From contig CM035311.1 of assembly GCA_002900995.3 (NCBI GenBank), forward strand, positions 2,666,001 to 2,730,000: DNA of 64,000 bases. Reading direction: 5' to 3'. This stretch comes from Ganoderma boninense (taxonomy: Eukaryota > Basidiomycota > Agaricomycetes > Polyporales > Polyporaceae). Both the position numbers and the translations under genes were made by a program. Shown here one piece after another: positions 24,563 through 34,926 of the stretch. The notes beneath the pieces are model-generated. The model did no database searches and was not told the origin of the DNA. It worked only from the letters and a program-made list of their open reading frames with translations. Position 1 is the stretch's first letter, and each line of letters opens with the position of its first letter.

Positions 24563-25230
24563 TCACGGCCTCCGCTGCGCGTTCGCGACGGTCTGCAACA
24601 CCTTCTGCAAGCCGTCCCCGAGCATGCCCGCAACGCCCTGCGTGAGCGTACTCACGCCACTCAGGTTCCTCGCAATCGTTTCCACCGCGTCCGCACCAAA
24701 GTTAACGCCGAGCTGCCTCCCAGAGAAAGTGGAGCGTGTGCTCCGGCTCCCGGCATTCAGCATGATCGCCGCCTTGACGGAGTCGAGCTCGTCGAGGACC
24801 TCGAGCCCGACGGAGCGCGCCCACACGACGGGCTCTGCAGTCGGCGCATACAGCTTGTGGAGCTTGTCGCAGGCGGAGAGGATCTTGTGGTTCTCGAAGT
24901 ACTACCGCTCGCGGGCGTAGAGGCCCTGCCTCGGGCCGCGTCTCTGCAGACAGAATCGAGGTGTCGTCATCTTGTATCCCCATCCCAAACCTATCCATTC
25001 CACATGTCTCAGGTCCGCCAAACCCCTGACAAGACAGACAAGAAGAAAGATCTGGCGACACACTGCCTGCATTTCCTCGATCGGGCATGTCCGCCCCTCG
25101 TCCACATGCGCCCACACGCCGATCTCTTGGCCCGCCCTTGAGCACCGTCACACAAACACAGGACACACAGCACCGCTCTGCGCACCTCCTAGGAACGACT
25201 GCGACGCGTTCGTGATCGAACTGACACGAT
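24563..25230 (-). pseudogene. COQ6 pseudogene (internally deleted)
   Basis: This is a broken copy of the intact COQ6 at 28819-30842. The last exon is kept almost unchanged from the stop at 24563 up to the YARERY block near 24,910. There a 3 bp duplication (GTA GTA on the plus strand) creates an in-frame TAG after YARER. The sequence then jumps straight into the part of exon 4 encoding QDD.SILSAE, so most of exon 4 and all of exon 5 (the flavin-binding GADG and GDAAH blocks) are missing. Parts of exons 3 and 2 follow, and homology stops near 25,230. No GxGxxG exon remains, so it cannot encode a working monooxygenase. Confidence 0.85.
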
Positions 25231-25321
25231 TTACATTCAATCGCGCTCACGTTGATTCAAGTTGTAGAGTGTCATAGTACAAAGATGTGTCAAGGGTTAT
25301 GGAACATCGTGGGACAAGATG

Positions 25322-25873
25322 TCAATAGGACGTGGATGCGACGTGGTACTTGTACCCCTCACCCGAAACGGTCTTGTTGTTCTGCTCCCTGCCATAATAG
25401 AGAATCTCGCGCTCCAAAGCATAGACATCAGGGCACCTTAACATGCCATTAGCATGGAGAACTCTGATGGCCTCCCTGAACCAGACACGGCAGGTAAATA
25501 TGGGCTCGATGCCTGCCTCAATAGCAGGGACAGCCATTGGGATGTTCTGCATGAGATGGACGATACGGTTGACAGTGTCCAAGTCAGTCGAGGCCACAGT
25601 GCCTGTAAAGAAGTCAAGTCAACAATCCCAACTTATCGGAAGCCACATGATAGATGCACCGATTTTCACAATGACGCAGGTATTCCGTGAGTTGTACACG
25701 TCATGCTTCCTACAGTCAAAACCCCAAGATCCCGTGGTGTTGCGGGCATGTATAAGATTTGCCATGGTAGAGTCATTTGAAGGGACGGCGAGAGCCCAGT
25801 GAAAAGTTCCATCACCACGACTGAAGAGCACGCAGCAGATGTTGGTCGCAGGGAGAACGTTCGAGGATGACAT
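25322..25873 (-). CDS. Conserved-looking fungal protein of unknown function, two exons
   Basis: Exons are 25873..25660 and 25602..25322; the GT-AG junction restores the frame (AAA ATC G|GC ACT), giving 164 residues. The product begins MSSSNVLPATNICCVLFSRG, then DGTFHWALAVPS, NLIHARNTTGSWGFDCRKHD, CVIVKIGTVASTDLDTVNRI, EPIFTCRVWFREAIRVLHAN and DVYALEREILYYGREQN. No signal peptide or membrane segment is seen. The pattern FHWAL followed by LIHA-like text resembles a small uncharacterised family common in Agaricomycetes, but I cannot name it. It lies in the 1.7 kb segment found only in duplication unit A, so it was inserted there or lost from unit B. Confidence 0.65.
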
Positions 25874-27125
25874 GATGGGCTCTATAATCGCCGTAGTCAG
25901 CATGCTGTATGCATAGCTATTTTGAAGCAAGGAAACCTGACCTAACGTGTGAGCAATGCTCTAGCGGCTGAAGGGAGGAAGACGTGCAGACGTTGGAGGC
26001 ATTCAGAGGTCACCCTTCACCCGGTCCCTTTTATGCCTTGCCAAAGGCTGGAATGCTGTAATCATCAAGCGGTGCCGCTGGATGGCCATCCCATCTCCCC
26101 CCCTCACCCAGAGTCATGGTGGCACATTTTCACTGCACAGATGGCGTCGTTCCAAGGAAGGCATAAATGCGCCAGTCACCTGCATCCGAATAACTGGCTC
26201 TTATCGTCCTATGCCAAACAAAAGAGCGAAGCAGTCCGTCATGAGGTCCGCACAAGCCCTGCCTTGTAGTAGGCCGCGGTCCGATAAAGCTCTGAAAGAG
26301 TTCAGCACGTAAATATGTACAATAAGGTAGGGAGGCAGGAAAGGGAAGTGAATACTCACATCATTGCGAAATTTGACTGAGTCTTGCTCCTCCACTGCGG
26401 TGGCGCAGCCTCTACAAAAATGGTTTCCACACGACCTTCCCATACGAGTCGCCAGGGGTGCACGGCATTATTATGCCGTATCTAGGAGTGCCTAGGCTAG
26501 TACACAATCAGTTCTTGGTGCCGTTAGAAAGGTTGGCGAGTGCCAGTGATCACACTGATTTGCGAATGGCATTCATTGTATTTTGCAAGGTGGATGCAGG
26601 GACTGCCAGTGGCACTGGCAGCACTTCCGGAGAGGTCGAAGTGTTGTTGAATCTATAGACACAAAGCGTCAGCTCACAAGGAATGTGTCATGAATGTGGG
26701 GTGTGAGTAGCAGCTCAAGAATTGCCAGGGGCGGAGTTCAGCCCAGCTTCTGTTTCCAAATGCATTTGGTACTCGAAGTGGCGGCACGGCATGATAGAAA
26801 TTCGAACTTACAGTACTTCAATTTTGAGAGCCCATGATCGCGAGTTTGCTGTGCATCGATCCGACCGCATGCATTACAAGCCCAGGTGAACAGATAAGCG
26901 TCATGCAGTGATCGTTATGGCATAGGAGGGTCGATGGCACGCCGTACAGTAGTAAGTATCCCTTTGAAGTTGTTCACCTTCAAGCTTGCGATGCTCATAG
27001 TCACGTGTTTGAGATTGGACTATTATCGCGGACCAACCGCGCCGCCACGCTTCCGCTCATCGTCCTGCCTCCATTCCCCTCACTGTTCACCTTCAATCTC
27101 GGTCCTACATCTCCCGTGGTTGGCC
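25874..27125. other. 1.25 kb intergenic inside duplication unit A
   Basis: No gene is supported. A short minus ORF (26443-26201, MGRSCGNHFCRGCATAVEEQ) could be an exon but has no partner. Upstream of the kinase start the ORF is open back to ATG 26934. Unit B shares similarity only from the ATG at 27126 onward, so that start is preferred. Confidence 0.4.
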
Positions 27126-28073
27126 ATGCTCGGAGCTAAAGATATTGATGTCAGACATTTTGTATACCACAGGCAGGTCACCTCACCTTGCAATACACCG
27201 CTTCTGATTCCTCAGGCCTCACCGCTCCACCCATATAGGTCTCCTACGGTGGCGAGCACGCTGTGGGCCGCTTGGCGTCTTGTGCCGCGCTTCCTGCGGC
27301 TCAAAGTCTACCAATGCATCATGCGCTTTGGCCATGCAACCTCGTCCACACGCGTGACGCGTCTACCATTTGGACTTTACGCCAAGCACGGCCGCAACAT
27401 TTCGGTCGCAGAAGCACTTGCCACTCAATACGTCTCCACCAACACCACCATACCCGTGCCTACCATCCTCGATGTCCTCCTAGACTCCACCGGCTCCCCT
27501 CTGATACTCATGACGCGCGTCCCAGGCACGCCTCTGGGCATCATGCCCCTCACCGCGGATGAGTTTTCGGATGCCCAGCTCGCCGCCTTCACGGACACGA
27601 TCGCCAGATGGCTCGCACAACTCCGTCAGCTGGGTCCTCCCCCTTCTGGGCCGGCGGTCTGTGGGTTCATGGGGACGCCCTTCATAAGCTATCGTATAGA
27701 CCACTGCGACTGTGTGGGCCCCTTCTCATCGTCGGACGAGTTCCACTCGCAGTACACTTGTACCCTGCCCGCCGCAGCCGATCCGGACTCGCGTGCGCTT
27801 GCAAAGCGCACTCGAGAGAAGCCGTACCGCATCTGCTTCACCCACGGCGACCTCTCCCCGACCAACATTCTTGTGAACGAGGACTACGTCCCCGTCGGTC
27901 TGGTCGACTGGGGCTGTGCAGCATGGATGCCGGAGTACTGGGAGCTGACGAGCAGCATCTATTGTCGGCAAATTTATCTGGGGTGGGTACATATCTTCAA
28001 GACTGCGCTTCCTCAGTATGAGGAGGAGCTGGCGGTGGAGATGGAGCAGTGGAAGTTTATCTCGCCTTGGTGA
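27126..28073 (+). CDS. Aminoglycoside-phosphotransferase-like kinase (intact copy)
   Basis: This is a small-molecule kinase of the APH/choline-kinase-like superfamily, with the substrate unknown. It has 315 residues from MLGAKDID to KFISPW. The N-terminal lobe is divergent (LKVYQCIMRFG, LPFGLYAKHG, EALATQYVSTNTTIPVPTIL, LILMTRVPGTPL). The catalytic Brenner-type loop is THGDLSPTNILV (His240, Asp242), and the metal-binding block is VGLVDWGCAAWMPEYWE. Fungal genomes carry many such genes near secondary-metabolite or variable loci, so no specific role is implied. A 60-70 bp stretch after residue 16 (GTCACC...TATAG) differs completely between the two copies although both keep it open. It may be a short intron, but the phase does not close with the obvious sites. 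Confidence 0.75.
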   Translation: MLGAKDIDVRHFVYHRQVTSPCNTPLLIPQASPLHPYRSPTVASTLWAAWRLVPRFLRLKVYQCIMRFGHATSSTRVTRLPFGLYAKHGRNISVAEALATQYVSTNTTIPVPTILDVLLDSTGSPLILMTRVPGTPLGIMPLTADEFSDAQLAAFTDTIARWLAQLRQLGPPPSGPAVCGFMGTPFISYRIDHCDCVGPFSSSDEFHSQYTCTLPAAADPDSRALAKRTREKPYRICFTHGDLSPTNILVNEDYVPVGLVDWGCAAWMPEYWELTSSIYCRQIYLGWVHIFKTALPQYEEELAVEMEQWKFISPW

Positions 28074-28818
28074 TCAACTACTTATTTTGACTGTGGCCGC
28101 TCGTAACTGTATCCTTGTGCGTGAGCTTCATTTCATCGTAAGAAACATTTCTGCTCACAAGGGTTCTCGCCTATCCTGCCTGAGACTCGGACAACAAGCA
28201 ATCAGAGGCCTAAAGGGCGGCGAGTGGCCTGCAGAGGCGGTGGCGTTACGTCTTCCGAGCGATGGCCAGAGTAAACCTCGCTCCCGTCACTCGGCTGGCA
28301 TGGTGGCACCTGCGAGCAGTTTTTCAGCATCTCCTAGTCTCTCTACCTTGTACTGTACCCCCTCTTCCTCTTCGAATTTCTGTTTTGTAAGGCGAAGCAC
28401 AATGACTTGGGCGGCCGAGCACCATCACTAGTTTTCAAGCCTCGGGTTGGCAATTTGGTGCCATCCATGATGGCCTGACCCCCAGTCAGACTTTGGTTCT
28501 TCATGAGATGGCCTTCAATGCCTCGAGAGGTGCTCAATGCAACCTTGAACGACTTGTCGAGTTTGCAGCCAATGCATGGAAGACACCTGGAAGGGCAAGA
28601 AAGTAACTAGATTCATTCTAGCCCACTCACGAGGTTTAGTATTTATCGCATATATCACCTTCGTTTGCCCTCAAGTTATCATAGCGTCATCTGAGACTTT
28701 CCGCACGCATGGAAGAAGTCTGTCTATTCAGCTATATCTTAGAATACGGGGTCTGTTAATGGTAAGTATCATAGAGCTGTCGGTAAGGGAGCGGCCTTGA
28801 CTCTCCGAGTCTGAGACC

Positions 28819-30842
28819 TCACGGCCTCCGCTGCGCGTTCGCGACGGTCTGCAACACCTTCTGCAAGCCGTCCCCGAGCATGCCTGCAACGCCCTGCGTG
28901 AGCGTACTCACACCACTCAGGTTCCTCGCAATCGTTTCCACCGCGTCCGCACCAAAGTTAACGCCGAGTTGCCTCCCAGAGAAAGTGGAGCGTGTGCTCC
29001 GGCTCCCGGCATTCAGCATGATCGCCGCCTTGACGGAGTCGAGCTCGTTGAGGACCTCCAGGCCGACGGAGCGCGCCCACACGACGGGCTCGGCGGTCGA
29101 CGCGTACAGCTTGTGGAGCTTATCGCACGCAGAGAGGATCTTGTGGTTCTCGAAGTACCGCTCGCGCGCGTAGGGAAGGAGTGCTGTGCGCGAACCTAAA
29201 ACATCGTCCGCCGATCGCCACCTCAGTTCAATCTGAACGCAGGAAGGCAGGGAGACATGCACACTCACCGACATCGCCGCCATTGAGCACGGACTTGTGT
29301 ATGCAGCGGAAGAGCGACTCGACGTCCCCGAGGCCCATGTTGAGGCCCTGCCCCGCGAGAGGGTGGATCGTGTGCGCCGCATCGCCGACGAGAACAGTAC
29401 GTGCCCCTGCGCCGTCCCCGATGTAGTCGTCGGCATGGCTGAGCCGCAGCGGGAACGATGCCGCGGTGCCCGCTTGGATCGACGTCACCAACGGTGGAAG
29501 CGCATCCGCGTCCTCCGGAGGCACGCCTCCAGTGTCCGCCGCCAGGGAATATGCGGAGCGCGAGTCGATGTGATGCGAGCGCTCCCGCCACGCGACCTCT
29601 TCGTGCAGTTGTTCGGGGCTGAGAGGCGCGCCGCTGCTTGCAGAGTCCAGGATTTGCTGGTGCAGGTAGCGCAGAGACACTTCGGGGAGGCGGAAGGCGG
29701 CGTTGATCATGGTCGTGAGAACGGCCGGGTCGGAGGAGAGCAGTGCTTTCGCTAGGTGGGGCTTTGTCGACCATACGAGAGACGAAGAAGTGGGTGAGAG
29801 CGGTAGGAAGGCGATGGGACCAGTAGGGAGGAAGCGTTGGTAGGCCACGGTGTTGGGTGCTTGGAAGGCTGCTCTGGGTTTATGGACGAGCGTGGCGACG
29901 ATAGCTGAGGTGTCGTATGCCCAGCCATATGACTGAATACCGGAATATGCACGCACAGGGGAGTTGAACCCGTCTGCACCGACCTGTGGAAACGGTCAAG
30001 AACAGCAAAAGAAGGCACGGGTGACCACTCACCAGCAACCTGGCTCGCAGAACTCGGCCGTCGGAGAGGTGAACCAGTGGCCAGCCTCCACCTTCACGTT
30101 CTTCCCGCACGATTGACTGTACCTTCACCTTGTCTGCTAACTCGACTGTCCCGCTCTCGTCCAGGTAGCGGAGAAGCCCTCGTTGCAGGTTGAGATTTTC
30201 GGTGAGCCTCGCCAATTGTGCCTCCGGCTCTGCAGACAGAATCGAGGCGTGGTCATCTTGCATGGAGAACGTGATCCGCGCGTCCGACACCCCATCCCAG
30301 ACCTATTGCATTCCACATGTCTCAGGTTGGTCAAACCCCTAACAAGACAAACAAGACGGGCGATCGGGCGACGCACCTGCATTTCTTCGATCGGGCATGT
30401 CCGCCCCTCGCCCACATGCGCCCACGCCCCAATCTCTTGGTCCACCCTTGAGCACCGTCACACAAACACAGGACACACAGCACCGCTCTGCGCACCTCCG
30501 AGGAACGACTGCGACGCGTTCGTGATCGAACTGACGCGGTTCGAGAACGTGCTCGGGCCTTCGTTCCAATTGCGGACCTTGTTCAGGTCGCCGGCCTCCA
30601 CAAGCACCACCCGCAGCGTTTCCCGTATCGCCGGCTCCGAACCTGCGACCTCCATCACCGACATGAACACGAAGAGTAAAGTGGCACGTACTGAGGGCGC
30701 TCGCCAGAGCCAAGCCTGCAGGCCCGCCGCCGACGATAACGACGTCGCTTTCCTGTGGGACCGCGGTGGACATCCCCCGAAAACGGACTGCACGTAGGCA
30801 CTTGACGACATTACTAGCTTTCGTGCTGGCTCGGAGCATCAT
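28819..30842 (-). CDS. COQ6: Ubiquinone biosynthesis flavin monooxygenase Coq6
   Basis: Coq6 is the mitochondrial FAD-dependent hydroxylase acting at ring carbon C5 in coenzyme Q synthesis. Exons are 30842..30692, 30642..30496, 30435..30377, 30302..30033, 29983..29269 and 29195..28819, in phase, giving 572 residues. The N-terminus MMLRASTKASNVVKCLRAVR is Arg/Lys-rich, like a matrix presequence. The FAD fingerprints are all present: DVVIVGGGPAGLALASAL, VGADGFNSPVR, and VLVGDAAHTIHPLAGQGLNM. The C-terminus is long and amphipathic (FGADAVETIARNLSGVSTLT). The acceptor of exon 3 was set at CCAAG|AGATTGG because the upstream AAG|GG site breaks the frame. An upstream in-frame ATG at 30884 is possible. 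It is the only intact COQ6 in the window. Confidence 0.9.
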
Positions 30843-31392
30843 GGGGAGGGCGGACACGCATGGACAGTGCGAGAAATGGGTCACGGCGCGTCCGCGTCCA
30901 GTCCCATCCAGGTGGATATGTGCGTCTACATGTCGGAGCCTGCCGAAATCGATTTGAGGCCGGGCCGAGCTCGTCTCACCTCTCCCATTTACTACCCATG
31001 CTCGGAGCTAAGGATATTGATCCAAGGCAGTTCGTATACCGCAGGCAGGTCGTTAATGGTCTGTCGGCCTGCATGTCCCGATTATTCACAGTTTTTCTCT
31101 CGTATAGGTTGCCTACGGTGGCGAGCTCCCTGTGGGCCGCCTGGCGTCTTATGCCGCGTATCCTTCGGCTGAAAGTCTACCAATGCATTATGTACTTTGG
31201 CCAACCAACCACCTCACCGCGCGTGAGGTGTCTACCTTTCGGCCTGTACGCCAAGCATGGCAGAGACACCACGATCACAGAAGCGCTCGCGACACAATAC
31301 GTCTCCATTAACACCACCATCCCCGTGCCAACCATCCTTGACGTCCTCCTCGACTCTGTCGGTGCACCCCTCATACTTATGACACGAGTCCC

Positions 31393-32153
31393 GAGGGACC
31401 TACAACGGAGTTTACAAGCTGCAGGCCTAATAGGCCTTACGAGGGACCTACAACGGAGTTTACAAACTGCAGGCCTAATAGGCCTTGCAGCTTTGAAGGC
31501 CACCTTCCTCCGTCACATGGTACGCATGACCTTGATTATCCTGATGATCCGCTGCACACCATTCCGCTTGCAGTGTTCCACGGCCCTGGGCCCTCTAGTA
31601 TTCTGCCGCCCAGACTGGTGACTGGCAAAGTTCAGGATGTGCTCAGACTCAAGATGGTGCTACCATGAAATCCTGAACCTATGGACGCCGCAGACCGACG
31701 CCGAGGCCTGAGGCCTGAGGACCTCTGAGGACCGTTCTCCTCTCCCGTTGTCCAAAATAGGACGAAGTCCGCCACAAGCGCTCTTCCTCGATCGACAACA
31801 CCGACAGGTGTCAAGCTTGTCAAGATCGACGTCGTCGATGTTGCGCGCCGCGCCCAGCGAGTCTGGGGGTACTTACTTGAGGTGTCGCGTTCGCTGCGCC
31901 CTCAGGGCTCCGCGACGAAGGCGCAGCGAATGCGACACAGACGCAAGGCGCAGGTCATGGTGGGCACTTAGCAAGGGGGAGAGGTGCCTGTTGTCACCGC
32001 GGGAGGGTCGGTAATCGATCAGGTACGGCCGACGTTCGACTCGGTTCGAGACCCAAGTTCAGCGTGCGCCGCTGTATGCGGCGGGCCGGAAGGTGGCCTT
32101 CAAAGCTGCAAGGCCTATTAGGCCTGCAGTTTGAAAACTCCGTTGTAGTCCCT
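31393..32153. mobile_element. 761 bp non-autonomous TIR element, Mutator-like by its 9 bp target duplication
   Basis: The element is flanked by a perfect 9 bp direct repeat ACGAGTCCC (31384-31392 and 32154-32162), the host reading in the intact state. The termini are inverted repeats of about 65 bp beginning (G)AGGGAC-TACAACGGAG and containing the palindromic core AGGCCTAATAGGCCT. The left end is doubled: a 48 bp unit (31393-31440) is followed by a second near-identical start at 31441, and the second matches the right TIR better. The interior has no transposase ORF but holds a 19 bp-arm hairpin. A 9 bp duplication plus long TIRs is typical of Mutator-like elements; other superfamilies are less likely. 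Confidence 0.85.
31882..31938. repeat. Perfect-arm hairpin inside the TIR element
   Basis: GTGTCGCGTTCGCTGCGCC at 31882-31900 is matched in inverse at 31920-31938 (GGCGCAGCGAATGCGACAC), one unpaired position aside, around a 19 bp loop. It could be a nested older repeat or a subterminal protein-binding site. Confidence 0.7.
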
Positions 32154-32711
32154 ACGAGTCCCAGGCCGGCCACTGGCAGACATGCCAGGGTCCGCCAATG
32201 ACTTTTCGGATGCTCAGCTCTCCGCGTTCACGAACACCATGGCCGGATGGCTCGCGCAGCTCCGCCAGCTGGGTCCCCCTCCTTCTGGACCTGCTATTTG
32301 TGGGTTCATGGGCACGCCTATTATGAGCTATCGTATCTACCACGACGAGTGTGTCGGCCCCTTCTCATCCTGGATGAATTCCACCGCCAGCATTACTGCA
32401 CGCTGCCTGCGGAAGCCGATCCGGAGATGCGTGCGCTCGCAAAGCGCATTCGGGAGAAGCCGTACCGCGTCTGCTTCACCCACGCAGACCTCTCCCCAAA
32501 TAATATCCTTGTCAACGAGGACTACCTCCCAGTCGGTCTAGTCGACTGGGGTTGCGCAGCGTGGATGCCGGAGTACTGGGAGCTGACAAGCAGTCTCTAT
32601 TGTCGGCTAATTTACGTGGGATGGGTGCATGTTTTCAAGGCCGCGCTTCCCCAGTACGAGGCGGAGCTGGCGGTAGAGATGGAATTATGGAAGTTTATCT
32701 CCCCTTGGTGA

Positions 32712-33563
32712 TCAACTATTATTGTAAATCGCTTCGAGTAAGTACGACTCATTCCGTCAATAAGAAATAGTTCCGTTCGCAATGGTCCTTTCCCGTAGAC
32801 CTCCCACACCTGCGACTCTGGGCTGCTGGAGTACTTGGGCCGCAAAGGGCGTTGGGCTTGGCCCGTCATTCGAATAACCGGCGTTTGCCGAAGCTGCTGA
32901 CAGCGGTTGGAACCTGCCAGCGATGTTGTCACCCTGAGCCCTCTCTCTACTACCTTGTACGCTCTCCTTGAATTTTTCTTGTTTTTGTCAAGGCAAAGCA
33001 CAATGACTGGGAGGCTGACCACCGTCGCTAGCGTTCGAATCTCGGGTGGCAACTCGGTGCCGCCCATGGCCTCTTGCACAGGTCTACGCTTGCCACTGGG
33101 AGCCCGGGATTCTGGCGACTGAGAAAGTCTCATTGTGCTGGCGAAGAACATTCCTCCTTCATCGATCGCGCATTTTCAGAACCCAGAAGAATTCTAAATC
33201 TTCATGAGATTGTGTATTGCACCCTCCAACGCCTCTGGAGGCGATGCATGCCCCACCACTGCCAGTCTCGCCCAGAAGGCGTGTCAAAGCATCTGCGGCT
33301 CTGAATCCATCCCATCGTCGCATTTTAACCTACTTTGGATGGCAGGTGCCGTCCATGGCAGTGATTCCCGCCAAAAGGGCCTTTGCTGCAGCACTTGGGC
33401 GCCGGGCGACTTTCCCGACGAATGCGCGCTTGCAGCGAGACAAAGCAACCAGAGGAACGTTGAATGCGATGCCAAGAGGGGTATAAATGCTGCAGGACCC
33501 CTCCATGATCGGCCACATCACCCTTGTTCTACCCTCTCTCACCCACACGCGTCTCCACTGCCA
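32712..33563. other. 850 bp intergenic, end of duplication unit B and next promoter
   Basis: The first 400 bp are the duplicated 3' flank of the kinase gene. The remainder, ending in a CT-rich 5' leader, should hold the promoter of the gene at 33564. No other gene is seen. Confidence 0.45.
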
Positions 33564-34926
33564 ATGAGCACCACTCCCAACGACCCTCCGGCATTCCTTC
33601 AAGAGGACCCGTCTGGACCGTATCGTGACAATGTACGTCGTGCTCGTCCTTTATTTACACATAATCGATTCGTCTAAATCACTGCACCCTGTTTAGGAAC
33701 TTGGCGGGGCCAATATTGATATTGAAGGGTCGCTGAGGTCGGCGCCGCTGAGGCTAGGCCTACGGTCAGGCCCGTCCATGGCACGCGCAGAGACCGACTG
33801 GAGCAAGACAGACCTGCTCGACCCTCAGCAACCGCTGCCGGAATCGTGGTTGTCAATTCCCCAGACAACTTTGCAACCCGATATGCAGCGTCCCGACTTG
33901 TTCCACAACATTGGAAGCAATCATGGTTCTGCGCCCGCGGACGGCGCGCCGAGCCCTGGACATACCCCCATCACGAGTCCACAGGATCATCCGGATCCTC
34001 CCATTGTCCCGCCACAAGCCAACGTTCGAGTTTACCCCTGCTTCCTGTACGAACTCGCGCCTGGGACGCCTGGTACTTTTGTTCATCCCGACGTCCCCGT
34101 TCCGGGTCGCTTGAAGCTCGTCGTCGACGGAGAGCTTGACCATTGGGTTTCCCTCATAAACATGGGAGCGGGCTCAACTCTGGCGGCTCAAATTTCCAAC
34201 AAGGGCAAAGGTCCTGAGACCGACGCGGATGTCATGATTCTTGCAGCGCAAGATAATCTGCGAGCGACTCCCGGTCTATCATCCACGCACCCTTTCACAT
34301 CCGCTCCTCCTCCCACCACTCGATCCACTGTTGCCGGATGGCATGGGGGACCTGGCTTCTCAGCGCAGCCCACTCACTCGGAATCCCAGGCACCGATGTC
34401 CGCGACCCCCGCTTCCACGGCCGCGCCTGCCCTCCCCCCTCACCCTCGGATCGATCATGATCCCGTTCCCACGTCTTCCAATGCAGGATGGAATGACTCG
34501 CCGCGTACTCCTGCAGCGGCTTCCATTCGAGCCGCGCCACACCATCACGACTCCCCAGATTCTCTTGCCCGCCCACCGCCGCCCATCTCTCGCACTGCGA
34601 ATCTCGATATCTTCCCCACCTCAGCGCCCCCAGATGCGTTCCACGTCAACGCCCTCATCAATCTTCTCTCCGAACTACCCCCTGCGGAGCCCCAGCCCGC
34701 CCCTCAGACCCGTCGCGCTAGAACCCAGCCCGAATACCCGGTCCATGGCCAGCTGTCCCCTCCCGGACCACAGGAACAATGGCCGATGGGAGAACCCGGC
34801 GACCACGAGCGCATGCATCAGGTTCGAGATCTTGATCGTCGGACCGCCAGCGACAGCTCAGCGGCGGACGAGCGGACGAGGACACGCTGCACCACTTTAG
34901 GCGGCGACGCGGCGCCGCCCATGTAG
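33564..34926 (+). CDS. Pro/Ser-rich, probably disordered protein of unknown function
   Basis: Exons are 33564..33632 (23 codons, phase 0) and 33697..34926, giving 432 residues. It begins MSTTPNDPPAFLQEDPSGPY. The only segment of folded character is near residues 125-165 (RVYPCFLYELAPGTPGTFVH and KLVVDGELDHWVSLI). The rest is dominated by Pro, Ser, Thr, Ala and His, with repeats of PPP and HHH type. A Leu-rich patch (FHVNALINLLSELPP) lies near residue 350. No signal peptide or membrane segment is present. It is similar in style, size and short-first-exon structure to the genes at 37024 and 40993, but the sequence similarity is too weak to call it a paralogue with certainty. Confidence 0.65.

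Larger units (their letters stand above)
24300..28560. repeat. Tandem duplication unit A (COQ6 relic, kinase gene, inserted segment)
   Basis: This is the first copy of a large direct duplication; unit B is 28571..33130. Homology begins near 24,300, with shared lines such as CACGCATGGAAGA and CGGGTCTGTTAATG matching 28,600-28,760. It includes the COQ6 3' and 5' exons, the kinase gene and its 3' flank, ending near 28,560 (AAGCACAATGACT shared with 32,995). About 1.7 kb (about 25,235-27,000) has no counterpart in unit B. Confidence 0.8.
30998..32711 (+). pseudogene. APH-like kinase pseudogene, split by a transposable element
   Basis: This is a copy of the kinase gene at 27126-28073. It starts MLGAKDIDPRQFVYRRQ, matches the intact copy through LILMTRVP, is interrupted at 31393-32153 by a TIR element, and resumes within PG (GTCCCAGGCC) to end KFISPW at 32711. 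The catalytic loop is THADLSPNNILVNED, so the Gly of HGD is also changed to Ala. A second lesion is a one-base deletion near 32,368-32,374 (TCATCCTGGATGAATTC against TCATCGTCGGACGAGTTC), which shifts the frame between PFSS and DEFH. With two independent breaks it is a pseudogene unless both are spliced out, for which no sites are seen. Confidence 0.88.
28571..33130. repeat. Tandem duplication unit B (intact COQ6, interrupted kinase gene)
   Basis: This is the second copy of the block described at 24300. It contains COQ6 (minus) head-to-head with the kinase gene (155 bp between starts), followed by the shared 3' flank to about 33,130. The 761 bp element inside the kinase copy accounts for much of the extra length. 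Confidence 0.8.

Noticed and set aside
26201..26443. Small Cys-containing minus ORF
   Set aside because: Eighty codons without a partner exon or conserved look; not enough to call a gene.
30435..30446. COQ6 exon 3 starting at the AAG|GG acceptor
   Set aside because: It leaves the frame one base off; the acceptor 11 bp downstream restores the frame and the conserved IGAW segment.
33030..33060. tRNA-like text GTTCGAATCTCG
   Set aside because: No acceptor stem or cloverleaf around it, and the homologous place in the other duplication unit lacks the motif.
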